Below, piece after piece: positions 1-6,520 of a stretch of 10,363 nt of DNA. Within the stretch, counting starts at the first letter, position 1. Each line of letters begins with the position of its first letter. Under the pieces are notes generated by a model that was given only the letters and a program-made list of their open reading frames with translations, had not been told where the DNA came from and ran no database searches. The position numbers were made by a program, and so were the translations under genes. The stretch is from JBPOIS01 sp052034295 (GTDB taxonomy: Bacteria > Pseudomonadota > Gammaproteobacteria > Pseudomonadales > Moraxellaceae), in the NCBI GenBank assembly GCA_052034295.1, contig JBPOIS010000121.1:1-10363 (forward strand), read 5' to 3'.

Positions 1-360
1 TGCACCCTGCAGGGGCCAGCCCAGCCGCTGCAGGTCCTGCACCAGCCCGGCCCCATCGGTGTTGTCGCCCCAGATCACCCTGTCCTGCAAAAACAGCGTA
101 TTCACCGCCTGTGCCGCCTGCGCGCGCGCGGTGAGAAACGGTCCGCACATCCGCCAGGCACGTTCCTTAAAGGGCACAGTGACATTCATTCCCTGTCCAC
201 CCAGGGCAAAAAAGGTCATCACTTCCGCTTCAAAATCCGCCTCGGCGGCAAGGATTTTTTCATAGCTCAGGGTGATGCCGGTCTGCGCCGCAAAGGCCTG
301 ATGGATCTCGGGAGAACGGCTGTGGGCAATCGGGTTGCCAATGACGGCGTACTTTTGCAT
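1..360 (-). CDS. aroE: Shikimate dehydrogenase, N-terminal 120 residues (cut by window edge)
   Basis: AroE reduces 3-dehydroshikimate to shikimate with NADPH in the cytoplasmic shikimate pathway to aromatic amino acids. Visible here is the substrate-binding half. The NPIAHSRSP motif lies at residues 9-17, the catalytic-lysine segment NVTVPFKE at 59-66 (Lys65), and GDNTDGAG at 98-105 with the catalytic Asp102. Lys65 and Asp102 have the same numbers as in E. coli AroE, which supports the chosen start at 360. A second in-frame ATG lies two codons upstream (364-366). Neither start has a good Shine-Dalgarno sequence. The NADP-binding C-terminal half lies beyond the left edge. The gene follows hemF on the same strand, as in Pseudomonas, but a terminator and candidate promoter sit between them. 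The family identity is secure. Confidence 0.95.
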   Translation of the reverse strand, partial: MQKYAVIGNPIAHSRSPEIHQAFAAQTGITLSYEKILAAEADFEAEVMTFFALGGQGMNVTVPFKERAWRMCGPFLTARAQAAQAVNTLFLQDRVIWGDNTDGAGLVQDLQRLGWPLQGA

Positions 361-389
361 GGGCATCGGGGGCAGCGGAGGGAACAGGC

Positions 390-418
390 AGTGTAAAAAA
401 AGCCCCACGCCCCGACAA
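390..418 (-). promoter_or_regulatory. Candidate sigma70 promoter of aroE
   Basis: On the minus strand, TTGTCG (418-413, four of six matches to TTGACA) is separated by exactly 17 bases from TACACT (395-390, four of six matches to TATAAT). The -10 box shares its first T with the T-run of the hemF terminator, and the -35 box lies in the terminator loop. A start near 383 would give aroE a leader of about 20 nt. Seen in sequence; activity is inferred. Confidence 0.4.
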
Positions 419-431
419 GGCCGACCGGGGC
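395..431 (-). terminator. Rho-independent terminator after hemF
   Basis: Read on the minus strand, GCCCCG (431-426) can pair with CGGGGC (414-409). Alternatively GCCCC pairs with the later GGGGC (406-402), which directly abuts seven Ts (401-395). Both pairings are GC-rich, and the second has the classic stem plus U-tract form. It lies 14 bases downstream of the hemF stop codon, so it should end most ribA-hemF transcription before aroE. Confidence 0.65.
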
Positions 432-444
432 AGGACTTCAGCAG

Positions 445-1407
445 TCAGGGGGGCGCCAGCCAATCCCTCGGCTTCAGATACACGTCCACCAGCTTGCGCT
501 CTGGCGTGCCGGGGGCATCCTCGCGGCGGTAGGCCCAGCTGACCAGATTCGGCAGGCTGACCAGAATCGACTCGGTGCGGCCGCCGGACTGCAGGCCAAA
601 CAGGGTACCCCGGTCATAGACCAGGTTGTATTCCACATAGCGACCGCGCCGGTACAGCTGGAATTCCCGCTCGCGCTCGCCGTAGGGGGTGGTCATGCGC
701 CGGTCAAAAATCGGCAAAATCCCGTCCAGATAGCCCTGGCCGACGGCCTGCATGAAGGCAAAGCAGGTTTCAAAATCACCAAAGCCGTGCGCGTTCAGGT
801 CGTCATAAAACAGCCCGCCGATGCCGCGCTGCTCATCCCGGTGTTTCAAAAAGAAATACTCGTCACACCAGCGCTTGAATTCGGGATACACCTGCGGCCC
901 AAACGGCACACACAGGTCGTGGGCCACCTGATGCCAGTGCCGGCAGTCGGCCTCCACCGGATAAAACGGCGTCAGGTCAAAGCCGCCGCCAAACCACCAG
1001 ATCGGGTCCATGCCGTCTTTTTCGGCGACAAACAGCCGGACATTGGCGTGTGACGTAGGCACATGGGGGTTGCGTGGGTGGATCACCAGCGACACCCCCA
1101 GCGCCTGCGCCGTGGCCCCAGCCAGCTCCGGGTGACGCTGGGTGGCACTGGGGGGCAGGTTTTTCACGGTGATGTGGGAAAACATCACCCCGCCTTTTTC
1201 GATCACGCTGCCGTTTTGCAGCACGCAGGAGCGTCCGCCCCCGCCTTCATCACGGGTCCAGTCATCCGGCACGAAGCGCGCCGTGCCGCCGCCTGCGACT
1301 TCCCGCTGTTCCAGCGCCGCGCAGATGCGGGCCTGCAGGTCGAGTAAAAATTCACGCACCCGCTGCACGTCAGCCGGGGTGGGCGTGCTGGCAGAACAGG
1401 TGCTCAC
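445..1407 (-). CDS. hemF: Oxygen-dependent coproporphyrinogen III oxidase
   Basis: HemF oxidatively decarboxylates coproporphyrinogen III to protoporphyrinogen IX using O2, in heme synthesis; it is a cytoplasmic homodimer. The 320-residue product is slightly longer than the usual ~300. It carries the family landmarks: GGGGRS at 55-60, PTSHANVR at 117-124, DPIWWFGGGFDLTPFY at 134-149, WCDEYFFLKHRDEQRGIGG at 180-198, YGERERE at 242-248, LYRRGRYVEYNLVYDRGT at 251-268 and GLQSGGRTESIL at 271-282. The histidines expected for the active site are present. The start is GTG (1407-1405) and overlaps the ribA stop codon as GTGA, so the two genes are probably translationally coupled. A GGAG lies just upstream inside the ribA 3' end. 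An oxygen-dependent enzyme implies aerobic heme synthesis. Nothing appears broken. Confidence 0.97.
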   Translation of the reverse strand: MSTCSASTPTPADVQRVREFLLDLQARICAALEQREVAGGGTARFVPDDWTRDEGGGGRSCVLQNGSVIEKGGVMFSHITVKNLPPSATQRHPELAGATAQALGVSLVIHPRNPHVPTSHANVRLFVAEKDGMDPIWWFGGGFDLTPFYPVEADCRHWHQVAHDLCVPFGPQVYPEFKRWCDEYFFLKHRDEQRGIGGLFYDDLNAHGFGDFETCFAFMQAVGQGYLDGILPIFDRRMTTPYGEREREFQLYRRGRYVEYNLVYDRGTLFGLQSGGRTESILVSLPNLVSWAYRREDAPGTPERKLVDVYLKPRDWLAPP

Positions 1408-2051
1408 GGTTCGGACTCCGGTGTGGTGGTGCGCAGGTCCAGCGCCGGGGCCTCGGCCAGATGGCCCATGCGCTCGCGCTTGGTCTGGATGTATTTCTGG
1501 TTGTGGCGGTTGTGGCCCACATGCAGCGGCACCCGCTCCACCACCTCAAAGCCCATTGCTTCCAGCGCCTGCTGTTTCAGCGGGTTGTTGGTGATCAGGC
1601 GGATTTTTTTGATGTGCAAAAACTGCAGCATGGCCCGGCACATGTCGTAGGTGCGTGCATCGGCGGGCAGACCCAGCATCAGGTTGGCATCCAGGGTGTC
1701 GTGGCCCTGATCCTGGAGCGCATAGGCGCGGATCTTGTTGGGCAGGCCGATGCCCCGGCCTTCCTGGCGCAGGTACAGCAGCACCCCCTGACCGGCCTGC
1801 TGGATCATCGCCAGGGTACTGTTCAGTTGCGGGCCACAGTCGCAGCGCAGTGAAGCAAAGGCATCGCCGGTCAGACATTCGGAATGCAGACGCACCAGGA
1901 CCGGCGTGTCCGGATCGGCGGGCAGGTTCAGGGACAGGGCCACATGGTCTTCCGGCGCCCGTCCGGTGGCCGGGTCGGCGGCAAAGGAGTGAATCTCAAA
2001 CGGACCATGGGCCGTGGGCAGCTGTGCAGAGGCGATATGGGCAAAGGGCAT
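1404..2051 (-). CDS. ribA: GTP cyclohydrolase II
   Basis: RibA opens the imidazole ring of GTP, releasing formate and pyrophosphate, to give 2,5-diamino-6-ribosylamino-4(3H)-pyrimidinone 5'-phosphate, the first step of riboflavin synthesis. The 215-residue protein is a stand-alone cyclohydrolase II, not a RibBA fusion. Zinc-ligand cysteines appear at 59, 70 and 72 (HSECLTGDAF then RCDCG). RQEGRGIGLPNKIRAYALQ spans 95-113, and TNNPLKQ with VERVPLHVG follows at 154-179. The start at 2051 is chosen because GGGAGG (2065-2060) sits 8 bases upstream and the protein then begins like other RibA proteins. An upstream in-frame start at 2114 would add 21 unlike residues. The stop overlaps the hemF GTG, giving a ribA-hemF unit. 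No FMN riboswitch was seen upstream. Confidence 0.96.
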   Translation of the reverse strand: MPFAHIASAQLPTAHGPFEIHSFAADPATGRAPEDHVALSLNLPADPDTPVLVRLHSECLTGDAFASLRCDCGPQLNSTLAMIQQAGQGVLLYLRQEGRGIGLPNKIRAYALQDQGHDTLDANLMLGLPADARTYDMCRAMLQFLHIKKIRLITNNPLKQQALEAMGFEVVERVPLHVGHNRHNQKYIQTKRERMGHLAEAPALDLRTTTPESEP

Positions 2052-2089
2052 CGGCCCATCCTCCCTAAACAATCGGGCAAAGGTCAGGC

Positions 2090-2095
2090 AGTATA
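2090..2095 (-). promoter_or_regulatory. Candidate -10 box for ribA-hemF
   Basis: TATACT on the minus strand matches TATAAT at five of six bases and lies about 39 bases before the ribA start. The -35 region at the proper distance (near 2113-2118) is poor, so an activator could be involved. The inverted repeat at 2117-2137 overlaps that position. Confidence 0.35.
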
Positions 2096-2116
2096 GACCA
2101 AAATTGCAAGGCACTG

Positions 2117-2137
2117 AGCCGATTGCATGAATTGGCT
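2117..2137. repeat. Imperfect inverted repeat in the ribA/dxs divergent region
   Basis: AGCCGATT (2117-2124) and AATTGGCT (2130-2137) are inverted copies with one G/T mismatch around the five-base centre GCATG. The repeat lies where the ribA -35 box should be, so it could be an operator. Chance is not excluded. Confidence 0.3.
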
Positions 2138-2177
2138 GTGAAGTCCTACAAATCCACTAGGCCATTTTTTGGGGCAA

Positions 2178-2186
2178 TGATAGCAT
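2178..2186 (+). promoter_or_regulatory. Candidate extended -10 promoter of dxs
   Basis: TGATAGCAT fits the extended -10 form TGnTAnnAT and lies about 75 bases before the preferred dxs start. No good -35 box lies 17 bases upstream, which is tolerable for an extended -10 promoter. Confidence 0.3.
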
Positions 2187-2259
2187 CCGCCTACAGGTGC
2201 CCCGGTGGTCAATGATGCTGACCGGCGGGCACCGACAGGCTCAGGCAAAAGACGAACCG

Positions 2260-4227
2260 ATGACCTACGACACCATTCCCGCCACGCGTCCTTCCACCCC
2301 GCTGCTGGACCAGATCGATCACCCCCGCCAGCTTCAGGCGCTGTCCATGGCCCAGCTGCTGCAGGTGGCCGATGAGCTGCGCCAGTACCTGTTGTATTCG
2401 GCTGGCCAGAGTGGCGGGCATTTTGGCGCCAATCTGGGCGTGGTCGAGCTGACGGTGGCCCTGCACCGGGTGCTGGACACCCCGCACGACCGGCTGGTCT
2501 GGGACGTGGGCCATCAGGCCTATGCCCACAAGGTGCTGACCGGACGCCGCGAGCAGTTGCCCACCATCCGTGCCCAGCATGGCCTCACCGCTTTTCCGGC
2601 GCGGGAAGAGTCTGAGTTTGACACCTTTGGGGTGGGGCATTCCTCCACCTCCATCAGTGCTGCGCTGGGCATGGCCCTGGCGCTGCGTTACCAGAATGAC
2701 CCGCGCCGGGTGGTGGCGGTGATTGGCGATGGGGCGATGACAGCGGGCATGGCCTTCGAGGCCATGAACGACGCGGTGCACCACCAGGCCGATGTGCTGG
2801 TGGTGCTGAACGACAACGACATGTCGATTTCCTGCAGTGTGGGCGGCTTCCCCCGTCATCTGGCCGCCCTGTGGCAGAGTGGCTATCAGGTCGGGGTGAG
2901 TGAGCAGGGCGATCCGGTGGTGCAGCGCCGTCCGGAGATGCGCCACCGGCCACGCCTGCAGCCGCCTGCAGTTGAGGACAATCTGTTTCAGGCCATCGGC
3001 TTTGAATACTTTGGGCCCTTTGATGGCCATGACCTGCCGGAGCTGGTGCAGGTGCTGGCGCGGCTGCGCGACCGCAAGGGACCGCGCCTGCTGCATGTGT
3101 ACACCCAGAAGGGCAAGGGCTTTGCGCCCGCGGAAGCCGACCCGATTGGTTACCATGCCATCGGCAAGCTTTCCGCCAGCCCAGTGGCAGCACCGGTGCC
3201 GGTCGATCCGGCCCTGAAGCCGCAGAAATATTCGGAGGTGTTTGGCCAGTTCATCTGCGATCTGGCCGCCGTGGATGACCGCATGGTGGCGATCACGCCA
3301 GCCATGTGTGAGGGTTCCGGCATGGTGGCGTTTGCCGGGCAGTATCCGCAGCGCTTCTTTGATGTGGCGATTGCCGAACAGCATGCGGTGACGCTGGCGG
3401 CAGGCATGGCCTGTGAGGGCCTCAAGCCGGTGGTGGCGATTTATTCGACCTTTCTGCAGCGGGGCTATGACCAGCTGGTGCATGATGTCGCGCTGCAGAA
3501 TCTGGATGTCACTTTTGCCATTGATCGGGCCGGGCTGGTCGGCGAGGATGGACCTACCCATGCCGGGGTTTTTGATTATGCCTTCATGCGCACCCTGCCC
3601 AACCTGCTGGTCATGGCACCCCGCGACGAGGCAGAGTGTCGGCAGATGCTGTACACGGCCTATCACTATCCGGGACCGGCCAGTGTCCGCTATCCGCGCG
3701 GCACCGGGCCGGGCAGTGCCGTGGGGACTGAGCTGACCGCGCTGCCGATTGGCCAGTCTGAGCGGGTCTGGCCGCCTTCTGGCGCAGTGCCGACGCGTGC
3801 CACAGTGGCGTTCCTGGCTTTTGGCAGCATGGTGGCGCCTGCACTGCAGGCCGCCCGGCAGCTGGAGGCGCTGGGACAGGTCGTGGTGGTGGTGAACATG
3901 CGTTTCATCAAACCGCTGGATGAGGCGGCCATTGCCCACTGGGCCGAGCGGGCGGATCTGCTGGTCACGGTCGAGGAGCACGCCCGCATGGGCGGTGCCG
4001 GCAGTGCGGTGAATGAGGTGCTGGCCCAGCAGGGCCACGGTGTCCCAGTGCTCAATCTGGGGCTGCCGGATGTGTTTTTGCCACAGGCCCCGCATGCGGT
4101 GATGCTGGCGGAGTGCGGTCTGGATGCGGCGGGACTGGTGCGGCAGGTGCAGCAGGCGCTGCAGCGGAGGGCGGTCGGCGATCGGCTGGCAAACCCGGCG
4201 GCGTCCGGGGGATTGGCAGGTTTCTGA
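2260..4227 (+). CDS. dxs: 1-deoxy-D-xylulose-5-phosphate synthase
   Basis: Dxs condenses pyruvate and glyceraldehyde 3-phosphate, using thiamine diphosphate (ThDP), to DXP, the entry to the MEP isoprenoid pathway and a precursor of thiamine and pyridoxal. With the ATG at 2260 the protein has 655 residues, against about 620-640 usual. Landmarks are GGHFGANLG at 52-60 (His54 equals E. coli His49), the ThDP/Mg motif from GDGAMTAG at 156-163 to NDN at 184-186, DPIGYHAIGK at 294-303, catalytic Glu373 in AEQHA, DRAGLVGEDGPTH at 422-434, VRYPRG at 476-481 and NLGLPD at 599-604. In-frame GTG at 2197 and ATGs at 2212/2215 could extend it, but homology begins near MTYDTIP. No start has a strong Shine-Dalgarno. 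Odd points are a short, divergent linker (about 200-248), an extra stretch near 500-516 and an Ala/Gly-rich C-terminal tail. Confidence 0.96.
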   Translation: MTYDTIPATRPSTPLLDQIDHPRQLQALSMAQLLQVADELRQYLLYSAGQSGGHFGANLGVVELTVALHRVLDTPHDRLVWDVGHQAYAHKVLTGRREQLPTIRAQHGLTAFPAREESEFDTFGVGHSSTSISAALGMALALRYQNDPRRVVAVIGDGAMTAGMAFEAMNDAVHHQADVLVVLNDNDMSISCSVGGFPRHLAALWQSGYQVGVSEQGDPVVQRRPEMRHRPRLQPPAVEDNLFQAIGFEYFGPFDGHDLPELVQVLARLRDRKGPRLLHVYTQKGKGFAPAEADPIGYHAIGKLSASPVAAPVPVDPALKPQKYSEVFGQFICDLAAVDDRMVAITPAMCEGSGMVAFAGQYPQRFFDVAIAEQHAVTLAAGMACEGLKPVVAIYSTFLQRGYDQLVHDVALQNLDVTFAIDRAGLVGEDGPTHAGVFDYAFMRTLPNLLVMAPRDEAECRQMLYTAYHYPGPASVRYPRGTGPGSAVGTELTALPIGQSERVWPPSGAVPTRATVAFLAFGSMVAPALQAARQLEALGQVVVVVNMRFIKPLDEAAIAHWAERADLLVTVEEHARMGGAGSAVNEVLAQQGHGVPVLNLGLPDVFLPQAPHAVMLAECGLDAAGLVRQVQQALQRRAVGDRLANPAASGGLAGF

Positions 4228-4228
4228 C

Positions 4229-4258
4229 CTCCGGTGCGCCCCAGTGCGTGGAGTTTTT
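4229..4258 (+). terminator. Candidate terminator after dxs
   Basis: CTCCG (4229-4233) can pair with TGGAG (4249-4253, one G-U). An inner GCGC (4236-4239) pairs with GTGC (4244-4247, one G-U) around a CCCA loop. Five Ts (4254-4258) follow directly. The stem is interrupted by a small interior loop, so strength is uncertain. It starts two bases after the dxs stop. Confidence 0.5.
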
Positions 4259-4266
4259 GTTACACT
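4258..4266 (+). promoter_or_regulatory. Candidate extended -10 promoter of suhB
   Basis: TGTTACACT matches the extended -10 form TGnTAnnnT and starts in the last T of the dxs terminator run. No -35 box is evident. Transcription would begin near 4273, leaving a leader of about 33 nt that contains a small GCCC/GGGC hairpin around five Ts. The TACACT hexamer is the same one proposed for aroE. Confidence 0.4.
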
Positions 4267-4305
4267 AGCGCCCTTTTTGGGCAAGCAACCGGATAGGGCA
4301 GACAG

Positions 4306-5181
4306 ATGAAACCCATGGTGGTGATGGCCGCACGCGCGGCAAGCATGGTCGGACAGGATCTGCTGCGATTTCATCGCAACCGGCAAAACATGGACTTGCA
4401 GGTCAGCAACAAGGGCATTGATGGCCCGGTCACCCAGCTGGACCAGCATGCCGAGCGGCGTCTGGTCGAGATCCTGAAAAAAAGCTACCCCAGGCACAGC
4501 TTTCTGGGCGAAGAGTTTGGTGAGCTGCGCGGACAGGGCGACGACGCCGAATGGTGCTGGATCATTGATCCGCTGGATGGCACGCAGAATTTTGTACATG
4601 GTTTTGCGCACTTCTGCATTTCGATTGCGGTGCAGCACAAGGGCGTGACCCAGCACGGGATTGTGTATGATCCGGTGCGGGATGAGTTGTTCAGTGCCAG
4701 TCGTGGTGAGGGGGCCTTCATCAGCCGCGGACTGGACCCGGCACACCCGGACACCCTGATTGACCAGCGCCGCCTGCGCATCAGCGGACGTGACCAGCTG
4801 GACGGCAGCCTGCTGGCGGTGGGCCATCCGCCGGCCACGCTGCGTGACGGCCAGGTGATCCGCCATGCCCGTGCACATTTTGATTCATTGCTGGCGGTCA
4901 CCGAAGCCGGTGCGCACATCCGCCGCAGTGGCTCGGCGGCGCTGGATCTGGCCTATGTGGCAGCCGGGCGTTTTGATGGGTTTTTTGAGCTGAACCTGAA
5001 GTCGTGGGACATTGCGGCGGGGGAACTGCTGGTGCGTGAAGCCGGGGGGACCGTGGCGGACGCCCGGGGCGGCAATGACAGCCTGCGCAATGGCCAGGTG
5101 CTGGCCTGCTCCATGAAGCTGCTCAAGCCGCTGATGCAAACCGTGTTGCCGCATTGGAAGGGCATCCTCGGACAGGGCTGA
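4306..5181 (+). CDS. suhB: Inositol-1-monophosphatase family protein, SuhB-like
   Basis: The family hydrolyses inositol monophosphates with Mg2+. In enterobacteria SuhB also joins the NusA/NusB/NusG antitermination complex on rRNA operons; whether that holds here is inference. The 291-residue protein has the metal-binding set: GEEFGE at 68-73 (Glu70), DPLDGT at 88-93 (Asp88, Asp91) and WDIAAGELLVREAGG at 234-248 (Asp235), with GSAALDLAYVAAGR at 208-221. It resembles E. coli SuhB throughout, starting MKPMVVMAARAA against MHPMLNIAVRAA, which supports the ATG at 4306. GGGCAGACAG precedes it as a weak ribosome-binding site. It is about 20 residues longer than E. coli SuhB, mainly from an insertion near 141-156. 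A strong terminator follows, so it is probably transcribed alone. Confidence 0.93.
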   Translation: MKPMVVMAARAASMVGQDLLRFHRNRQNMDLQVSNKGIDGPVTQLDQHAERRLVEILKKSYPRHSFLGEEFGELRGQGDDAEWCWIIDPLDGTQNFVHGFAHFCISIAVQHKGVTQHGIVYDPVRDELFSASRGEGAFISRGLDPAHPDTLIDQRRLRISGRDQLDGSLLAVGHPPATLRDGQVIRHARAHFDSLLAVTEAGAHIRRSGSAALDLAYVAAGRFDGFFELNLKSWDIAAGELLVREAGGTVADARGGNDSLRNGQVLACSMKLLKPLMQTVLPHWKGILGQG

Positions 5182-5206
5182 GGCCAGTCCGTCCAGAATC
5201 ACATCC

Positions 5207-5240
5207 GGGTCGGCGCAGGATGCGCCAGACCCCAATTTTT
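5207..5240 (+). terminator. Strong rho-independent terminator after suhB
   Basis: GGGTC plus GGCGCA (5207-5217) pairs with TGCGCC plus GACCC (5221-5226 and 5228-5232) around a GGA loop, with one bulged A at 5227. The run AATTTTT follows within two bases. It lies 26 bases past the suhB stop and separates suhB from the DUF445 gene. Confidence 0.8.
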
Positions 5241-5246
5241 CGATGA

Positions 5247-5260
5247 CCTGAATCATCAGG
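5247..5260. repeat. Short inverted repeat before the DUF445 gene
   Basis: CCTGA (5247-5251) and TCAGG (5256-5260) are perfect inverted copies around ATCA. They lie between the suhB terminator and the ribosome-binding site of the DUF445 gene. It could be a leader hairpin or an operator half-site pair. No clear promoter was seen in this 41-base stretch. Confidence 0.25.
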
Positions 5261-5281
5261 CTTGGGGACAGGGGTGCGGCA

Positions 5282-6520
5282 TTGAATCTGGCGTCAATTA
5301 TCCAGGATTTTCAGAGTAACGTCTGGCTGTACCTGCTGATCCCGGTCATCAGCGGGCTGGTGGGCTACATCACCAAGGTGGTGGCGGTACAGATGATGTT
5401 CCGCCCAATTGAGTTTTTTGGCATCAAACCGATTTTTGGCTGGCAGGGCATCGTGCCGCGCAAGGCCGAAAAAATGGCCACCATTGCCGTGGAGCTGATG
5501 ACCACCAAACTGATCCGGCCCGAGGAAATCTTTGCCCGGCTGGACCCGCAGCGCATCGCCGCCGAGATCGAGCGTCCCCTGCTGGATGCCGCCGAGGACA
5601 TCACCCGCCAGGTGGCCCAGCAGCAGCATCCGGGCCTGTGGGAAAGCATGCCGCAATTCATGCGCCAGCGCATCATCAACCGGGTCAAGCGGGAAGCCCC
5701 GCGCATGGTCGAGCAGATCATGGCCGAGGTGCAGCAGGATGTGGGGCGGTTTTTTGACATCCGCCACATGGTGGTGAGCAACCTGACCCGTGACAAAAAA
5801 CTGCTCAATGAAATTTTTTTGAAAGTGGGCCGACAGGAGTTCAAGTTTTTCAGCACGGTGGGCTTCTGGTTCGGTCTGGGCATCGGCCTGATCCAGATGG
5901 GCTTCTGGCTGTTTTTCAAGCAACCGTGGATGCTGCCGGTGTTCGGCGGGTTTGTGGGCTTTTTCAGCGACTGGCTGGCCCTGCAGATGCTGTTCCGGCC
6001 CCAGCACCCGAAAAAAATCCTCGGCTTTACCTTCCAGGGGCTGTTCCTCAAGCGCCAGCAGGAGGTGGCCCGCGATTATGCCGAGCTGATTTCCAAGCAG
6101 CTGCTGACGCCGGGCCTGATGATTGAAGAGCTGTTCACCGGTCCGCGCTCCAATGCCGTACTGGACATCCTGCAGCGCTACATCCGTGAAATGGTGGACC
6201 AGCAGGCCGGTCTGGCGCGGCCGCTGGTGGTGATGGCCGTGGGTGGCCAGGGCTACATGCAGATGAAGGTCAGCATTGCCGATGCGGTGATGCAGCGCAT
6301 GCCCGACACCATGAAGATGATGGAATCCTACGCGGCCGATGCCATGCGCATCCGCGAAACGCTGGTGGATCGGATGCAGTTGCTGACCCCCGAAGAGTTT
6401 GAAGGCATGCTGCGTCCGGCATTCAAGGAAGATGAATGGATCCTGATCATGGTCGGGGGCATTCTGGGGGTGGTGGTGGGCGAGCTGCAGATTCACCTGA
6501 TGCTGCCATTGTTTCACTGA
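5282..6520 (+). CDS. DUF445 family membrane protein
   Basis: The 412-residue protein matches the DUF445 pattern as I know it; its biochemical role is not established. Hydrophobic spans are at about 15-36, 192-212, 216-236 and 387-411. Long soluble, partly amphipathic helical stretches lie between them. It contains two clear copies of one module. Residues 22-85 have SGLVGYITKVVAVQMMFRP, then G(W)QGIVPRKAEKMA and IRPEE. Residues 220-285 have GGFVGFFSDWLALQMLFRP, then FQGLFLKRQQEVA and LTPGL. LLTPEEFEGML followed by another GG-LG span (367-402) looks like a partial third copy in shifted order. The start is TTG at 5282, preceded by AGGGG. The frame is closed by TGA at 5249 and has no other start codon before residue 38, inside the first membrane segment's end. 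Flanking terminators suggest a single-gene transcript. Confidence 0.88.
   Translation: MNLASIIQDFQSNVWLYLLIPVISGLVGYITKVVAVQMMFRPIEFFGIKPIFGWQGIVPRKAEKMATIAVELMTTKLIRPEEIFARLDPQRIAAEIERPLLDAAEDITRQVAQQQHPGLWESMPQFMRQRIINRVKREAPRMVEQIMAEVQQDVGRFFDIRHMVVSNLTRDKKLLNEIFLKVGRQEFKFFSTVGFWFGLGIGLIQMGFWLFFKQPWMLPVFGGFVGFFSDWLALQMLFRPQHPKKILGFTFQGLFLKRQQEVARDYAELISKQLLTPGLMIEELFTGPRSNAVLDILQRYIREMVDQQAGLARPLVVMAVGGQGYMQMKVSIADAVMQRMPDTMKMMESYAADAMRIRETLVDRMQLLTPEEFEGMLRPAFKEDEWILIMVGGILGVVVGELQIHLMLPLFH

Larger units (their letters stand above)
2052..2259. other. Divergent intergenic region between ribA and dxs
   Basis: This gap of 208 bases serves both directions. It holds the ribA Shine-Dalgarno sequence, a TATACT -10-like box for ribA, an imperfect inverted repeat (2117-2137) and an extended -10 box for dxs. 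No FMN or TPP riboswitch signature was recognised, and no RNA gene was seen. Confidence 0.7.

Noticed and set aside
2052..2259. An FMN riboswitch upstream of ribA
   Set aside because: None of the conserved RFN-element segments were recognisable on either strand, and the gap is short for the full element plus promoters.
2880..2990. A frameshift in dxs causing the divergent linker
   Set aside because: The frame stays open and resumes full Dxs similarity, and neither other frame in this stretch restores the canonical linker sequence.
2209..4878. An 889-codon open frame on the minus strand across dxs and suhB
   Set aside because: It lies opposite two clearly conserved genes, runs across their gap, has a His/Gln/Arg-rich composition typical of the antisense of GC-rich coding DNA, and shows no recognisable domain.
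4885..5256. A minus-strand frame starting MIQVIEKLGSG near the suhB terminator
   Set aside because: The first residues look plausible, but the frame reads through the terminator hairpin and then antisense to suhB, with no ribosome-binding site.
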